Of a stretch of 43,588 nucleotides of DNA, positions 40,215 to 43,588 are shown one piece after another (the first letter of the stretch is position 1; every line of letters begins with the position of its first letter). The position numbers and the translations under genes were made by a program. Below the pieces are notes generated by a model. That model saw only the letters and a program-made list of their open reading frames with translations, was not told the DNA's origin and searched no databases. Source of the DNA: Hungatella sp. UBA3048 (GTDB lineage Bacteria > Bacillota > Clostridia > Lachnospirales > Lachnospiraceae); the NCBI GenBank assembly GCA_002367105.1, contig DFCS01000033.1, positions 133,428 to 177,015 on the forward strand, in the 5' to 3' direction.

Positions 40215-41126
40215 ATGAAAACCATAACCAGGGATTATATTACAAATGTTCTTGCAAAAGAGAATCTGCCCTGTGACAGGATCAGGGCAGGAGAGATCGT
40301 GGCCTTTGAGACCTATGACTGCTTTACAAACCAGTTTCTTCCGGAAGAGGCGACCTTTGAAAATGTGATAAGAAAACCAGGAAATCCCGCTACAGGGCCT
40401 CTCTGCATTGAGGGAGCGATGCCGGGAGATATGCTTAAGATCGATATTCTGGATATTGAGATGGGGCCTGTGGGAATTGTCATGCTAGGGCCTGGCAGCG
40501 GAAGCGAAAAGGAGGAATTTCCCCGGAAGGTATTAAGACGGGTGCCTGTAAAGGGGGGATACGCCTATTTCAATGAACGGGTTAAAATCCCGTTAAAACC
40601 CATGATCGGCGTCATCGGGGTGGCTCCGGCAGGCGAGGGAGTATCCACCATCACCCCCATGGATCATGGCGGAAATATGGATTGCACTGAGATCAAAAAA
40701 GGAGCATCTTTATATCTGCCTGTATTTGTGGAGGGAGCTCTTTTATCTATGGGGGACTTTCATGCTGTCATGGGAGACGGCGAAGTGGAGGACTGCGGTC
40801 TCGAAATAGAAGGACGGGCTACCGTCCGGGTGAGCGTTGTGAGAAATAAAAACTGTGTTTCCTATCCAATGATCGAAACAGAGGATAAGCTTATTACCCT
40901 TGCCTCCAGGAAACAGGTGGAGGAAGCCTGGCGGGCGGCTTCCAGACAGATGTATGAGTTTATGAAGGAAAAGGTTGGGATGGATTATGAAGAAGCCGGC
41001 ATGCTGCTTACCATGACCGGGGACCTTGTTATCTGCCAGACAGTAAACCCGATGAAGACGGTAAGAATGGAACTTCCCCGCCATATAACTCAAAGTTATG
41101 GTTTTGATTCCATTTCGGTAGAGTAA
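40215..41126 (+). CDS. Acetamidase/formamidase family protein
   Basis: A 303-residue member of the FmdA/AmdA family, which hydrolyses short amides to the acid and ammonia. Typical elements are GPLCIEGAMPGDMLKIDI, the central HGGNMDC with metal-binding His and Asp, and GDFHAVMGDGEVEDCGLEIEG. AAAGGAG precedes the ATG, 12 bp after the MATE remnant. True substrate is unknown; many clostridial members are uncharacterised. Confidence 0.92.
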   Translation: MKTITRDYITNVLAKENLPCDRIRAGEIVAFETYDCFTNQFLPEEATFENVIRKPGNPATGPLCIEGAMPGDMLKIDILDIEMGPVGIVMLGPGSGSEKEEFPRKVLRRVPVKGGYAYFNERVKIPLKPMIGVIGVAPAGEGVSTITPMDHGGNMDCTEIKKGASLYLPVFVEGALLSMGDFHAVMGDGEVEDCGLEIEGRATVRVSVVRNKNCVSYPMIETEDKLITLASRKQVEEAWRAASRQMYEFMKEKVGMDYEEAGMLLTMTGDLVICQTVNPMKTVRMELPRHITQSYGFDSISVE

Positions 41127-41142
41127 ATAAGGCTTAAGATTC

Positions 41143-41171
41143 TTGACATCCAACCCTTTTTGGAAGATAAT
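41143..41171 (+). promoter_or_regulatory. Promoter of ilvE
   Basis: TTGACA (41143-41148, consensus), 17 bp, GATAAT (41166-41171). Confidence 0.7.
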
Positions 41172-41227
41172 GATAGATAAATTACAATAACTGACAGATA
41201 TGCCGGTAAGGGAAAGGAAGAGTATCA

Positions 41228-42298
41228 ATGCAGACAATCAGAATCGAAAAAACAACTTGCCCGAAAGAAAAACCAGGCAATGATAACCCGTTGACATTTG
41301 GAACCATATTTACGGATCACATGTTTGAGGTGGACTATGAAGAGGGAAAGGGCTGGTATGATCCCAGGATCGTGCCTTATCATAAGCTGGAGCTGGACCC
41401 TTCTTCCATGGTATTCCATTATGGACAGGAGATGTTCGAGGGCTTAAAGGCCTATAAGACAGAAGATGGCAGGGTCTTGCTGTTCCGCCCTGATAAGAAT
41501 ATCGAGCGTGCCAACAGAAGCAACCGAAGGCTTTGCATCCCGGAGATTCCGGAAGATCTGTTTTTAGAAGGATTAAAAACAGTTGTAAACGTAGATCAGG
41601 ACTGGATCCCTACAAAACCGGGAACCTCCCTATATATCAGGCCCTTTGTAATTGCTACCGATCCCTTCTTAGGGGTAAGGCCTTCCAACACCTATAAGTT
41701 CATGATCATCTTATCGCCTGTTGGAGCTTATTATGCCAGCGGACTTGATCCGGTCAAGATATGGATCGAGGATGAGTATGTGAGAGCGGTAAAGGGCGGC
41801 ATCGGTGAAGCTAAGACAGGGGGGAATTACGTTGCTTCCCTGGCTTCTCAGGTAAAGGCTCATGATGAGGGCTATTCCCAGGTGTTATGGCTTGACGGCG
41901 TTCACCGGAAATACATCGAAGAAGTAGGTGCCATGAACATCTTCTTTAAGATCAACGGCGTGGTCATCACACCGGAGCTAAACGGAAGCATCCTCCCGGG
42001 CGTTACCAGGGATTCCGTCATTGCCCTGTGTAAAAAATGGGGAGTGGCTGTTGAAGAACGGAAGGTTTCGGTTGACGAGGTGGTCGCGGCGGCTAGATCC
42101 GGAGCAATGGAAGAATGCTTTGGTACAGGAACGGCAGCCGTTATATCCCCGGTTGGTGAGCTTCGGTTTGAGGAAGAGAGAATGTCTGTGGGAGGCGGTA
42201 AGATCGGAGAATTGACCCAGAAACTTTATGATGCCATTACCGGCATTCAGCTGGGCATGATTGAAGGACCAGAGGGCTGGTCCGTGGAAGTAAAATAA
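41228..42298 (+). CDS. ilvE: Branched-chain amino acid aminotransferase
   Basis: A 356-residue PLP type IV aminotransferase that makes or degrades leucine, isoleucine and valine. PLP Lys196 is in EAKTGGNYVASL; GQEMFEGLKAYKTEDG, RPDKN and EEVGAMNIFF are typical of the large (eukaryote-like) BCAT group. Own consensus promoter upstream, so it is not simply part of the amidase unit. AAAGGAAG precedes the ATG. Followed by a short hairpin terminator. Confidence 0.96.
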   Translation: MQTIRIEKTTCPKEKPGNDNPLTFGTIFTDHMFEVDYEEGKGWYDPRIVPYHKLELDPSSMVFHYGQEMFEGLKAYKTEDGRVLLFRPDKNIERANRSNRRLCIPEIPEDLFLEGLKTVVNVDQDWIPTKPGTSLYIRPFVIATDPFLGVRPSNTYKFMIILSPVGAYYASGLDPVKIWIEDEYVRAVKGGIGEAKTGGNYVASLASQVKAHDEGYSQVLWLDGVHRKYIEEVGAMNIFFKINGVVITPELNGSILPGVTRDSVIALCKKWGVAVEERKVSVDEVVAAARSGAMEECFGTGTAAVISPVGELRFEEERMSVGGGKIGELTQKLYDAITGIQLGMIEGPEGWSVEVK

Positions 42299-42313
42299 AT
42301 CTTACAGAAATTA

Positions 42314-42351
42314 TCCGGCGGAGCTGATCCTATAGCGCCGCCGGAAGTTTT
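42314..42351 (+). terminator. Probable terminator of ilvE
   Basis: TCCGGCGG (42314-42321) pairs with CCGCCGGA (42338-42345), 8 bp, G/C-rich, then AGTTTT. The short T-run suggests partial read-through to the transporter gene. Confidence 0.6.
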
Positions 42352-42382
42352 GAGGAATACAAAAAGAAAAAGGGAGCCGGAT

Positions 42383-43294
42383 ATGACAGCGGTACTGATA
42401 AAGGCAGTTGCATTTGTATCAATTATTATTATGGGATACCTGCTCAAACGGGCAGGTTTTTTTCAGGCAAAGGATTTTTACCTGATTTCCAGGATCGTGA
42501 TCAAGATTACCCTTCCTGCAGCCATTGTTTCCAACTTCAGCAGGATCACCATGGATTACTCCATTCTTTTTGTATGTGTAATTGGATTTCTATGTAATTG
42601 CGTGACGGTTGCCGCCGGGTATGTGATGTATGCACGAAGAACAAAGGATTTAAGGGCTTTTGCAATGATTAACATGTCTGGTTATAATGTGGGAAATTTT
42701 ACCATGCCCTTTGTACAGAGTTTTTTAAGCCCGGTTGGATTTGCAGCCACAAGTCTGTTTGACGCCGGGAATGCTGTTATGTGTACCGGAATGACTTACA
42801 CCCTGGCTGGCATGGTGATAGGAGAAGGGGAAAAGCCTTCCTTCAAAAATGTTGTGCTTAAGCTTTTTTCCTCGGCCCCTTTTGATGCCTATGTCATAAT
42901 GACTGCTTTAAGCATACTTAATATAAAGCTGCCATCTGTTTTGGTCACCATTGCGGATACTGCAGGGGGAGCCAATGCGTTTCTCGCCCTTTTAATGCTT
43001 GGCATTGGCTTTGAGATCCGTATGGAAAAGGAAAAGATGAGCCACATTCTCAGGATATTAGGAGTAAGGTATATTATTGCGGTTTTCATGGCAGTTGGAT
43101 TTTATTTTCTGGCACCCTTTGGGCTTGATGTACGCCGGGCACTGGTGATTGTGTCTCTTGGCCCTGTATCGTCAGTGGCGCCTGCTTTTACCGGTGCTTT
43201 AAACGGAGATATCGAGATGGCAAGCGCAATCAATTCCCTGTCAATTATCATCAGCATAGCTGCAATTACAGCAGCTCTGATTATTCTTTTGTAA
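42383..43294 (+). CDS. AEC (auxin efflux carrier) family transporter
   Basis: A 303-residue membrane protein with about ten hydrophobic helices. The N-terminus VSIIIMGYLLKRAGFF and the central NMSGYNVGNFTMPFVQSF are AEC-family hallmarks. Bacterial members move malate, other organic acids or amino acids; the substrate here is not known. Start at 42383 follows AAGGGAG; the frame is open to 42350 without a ribosome site. May be partly cotranscribed with ilvE. Confidence 0.92.
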   Translation: MTAVLIKAVAFVSIIIMGYLLKRAGFFQAKDFYLISRIVIKITLPAAIVSNFSRITMDYSILFVCVIGFLCNCVTVAAGYVMYARRTKDLRAFAMINMSGYNVGNFTMPFVQSFLSPVGFAATSLFDAGNAVMCTGMTYTLAGMVIGEGEKPSFKNVVLKLFSSAPFDAYVIMTALSILNIKLPSVLVTIADTAGGANAFLALLMLGIGFEIRMEKEKMSHILRILGVRYIIAVFMAVGFYFLAPFGLDVRRALVIVSLGPVSSVAPAFTGALNGDIEMASAINSLSIIISIAAITAALIILL

Positions 43295-43312
43295 GAAATT
43301 TTTTTATGACGC

Positions 43313-43340
43313 TTGACAAACGGCTCAGCCGTGTTATAAT
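43313..43340 (+). promoter_or_regulatory. Promoter of the T-box transcript
   Basis: TTGACA (43313-43318), 16 bp, TATAAT (43335-43340), both perfect consensus hexamers; the spacer holds a CGGCTCAGCCG dyad. Confidence 0.8.
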
Positions 43341-43346
43341 CTAAAG

Positions 43347-43588
43347 CTATAAAGCAATATAGAAAAAGCATTGACAAGACCAGTATCATATCAGGAAAGG
43401 CCAGAGAAAGGCGCGTTTGGTGAAAGCGTCTTACGGGAATGATATGAGAAGACCAGCTTGGAGCGTCCCGTAATGGGGAACGGTGATTCCGTTATCATCA
43501 TATGAAGTGGTTTGAACGTTTAATTTGTTCACTCAAGTAAGGGTGGAACCGCGATTTCTTTGAATAGAATCGTCCCTTTCTGTATGGA
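43347..43588 (+). promoter_or_regulatory. T-box leader, probable Thr (ACC) specifier; cut by right edge
   Basis: A tRNA-sensing leader. Stem I is built from CAAG (43375-43378)/CTTG (43457-43460) and TCATATCA (43386-43393)/TGATATGA (43440-43447), enclosing the specifier loop: AGTA at 43382 on the 5' side and GAAGACCAG at 43448-43456 on the 3' side. The codon followed by a purine, as T-boxes require, is ACC (43452-43454), threonine. The apical TTTGGTGAAAG is present. The T-box itself is TGGAACCGCG (43544-43553); its variable base A predicts a tRNA with U73, which argues against Asp (G73). The antiterminator pairs AAGGG with CCCTT; the terminator and the gene, plausibly thrS, lie beyond the edge. 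Confidence 0.9.

Noticed and set aside
43451..43453. GAC (Asp) as the T-box specifier
   Set aside because: It would be followed by C rather than a purine, and the T-box base A does not fit the G73 discriminator of tRNA-Asp.

Overview
The window looks like chromosomal DNA from a strictly anaerobic, spore-forming-lineage Firmicute of the Clostridia, most likely Lachnospiraceae (a Lacrimispora / Clostridium saccharolyticum-like genome). This is an inference from gene content: class III (oxygen-sensitive) ribonucleotide reductase with its activase and NrdR, a YlmC/YmxH sporulation protein, YesM/YesN-type sugar regulators, multi-subunit molybdenum hydroxylases, a T-box leader, AGGAGG ribosome binding sites and moderate G+C. 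No rRNA, tRNA, insertion sequence, phage gene or CRISPR array was seen.

Region 1 (1-16.2 kb) is a carbohydrate locus. It opens with the C-terminal part of a 2-hydroxyacid dehydrogenase. A minus-strand three-gene regulatory operon follows: AraC-type response regulator, soluble YesM-like kinase, and a degenerate double-cassette RbsA-like ATPase. Diverging from it is a plus-strand operon of nine genes that ends at a strong terminator near 16.2 kb. It encodes a CUT1 sugar ABC transporter (binding protein and two permeases), a GH3 and a GH5 glycosidase, an RbsC/RbsB-type permease and binding protein with no ATPase, an IlvD/Edd-family dehydratase and a DapA-family aldolase. Read together, oligosaccharide uptake and beta-glycoside cleavage are joined to a non-phosphorylating aldonate dehydratase/aldolase route giving pyruvate plus an aldehyde.

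Region 2 (16.2-28.9 kb) is mostly core genome: a predicted 66-nt RNA, two small membrane proteins, ymxH, nrdR, yqeG, aroQ, efp, argS, a SWIM/SNF2 helicase, a flavoprotein, and nrdD-nrdG behind a promoter carrying a pair of NrdR boxes. NrdR and its predicted target therefore lie about 8 kb apart.

Region 3 (28.9-31.9 kb) holds a TetR-family regulator behind a structured leader, a 58-bp dyad operator, an iron-containing alcohol dehydrogenase and an unrecognised protein.

Region 4 (31.9-39.6 kb, minus strand) is a molybdenum hydroxylase operon: a regulator that fuses a catalytically degraded MocA-like domain to a ModE-like winged helix, then (from its own promoter overlapped by a perfect palindrome) a MocA-like cytidylyltransferase, a three-subunit xanthine-dehydrogenase-type enzyme and a second, fused Fe-S/molybdopterin hydroxylase.

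Region 5 (39.8-43.6 kb) has a MATE-transporter pseudogene, an acetamidase/formamidase, ilvE, an AEC-family transporter, and a T-box leader (best specifier ACC, threonine) whose regulated gene lies beyond the right edge.

The items most worth following up are the degenerate ATPase in the two-component operon, the short stand-alone RNA at 16341-16406, the pseudo-MocA/ModE fusion with its adjacent palindrome, the structured leader before the TetR gene, and the aldonate module joined to glycosidases.
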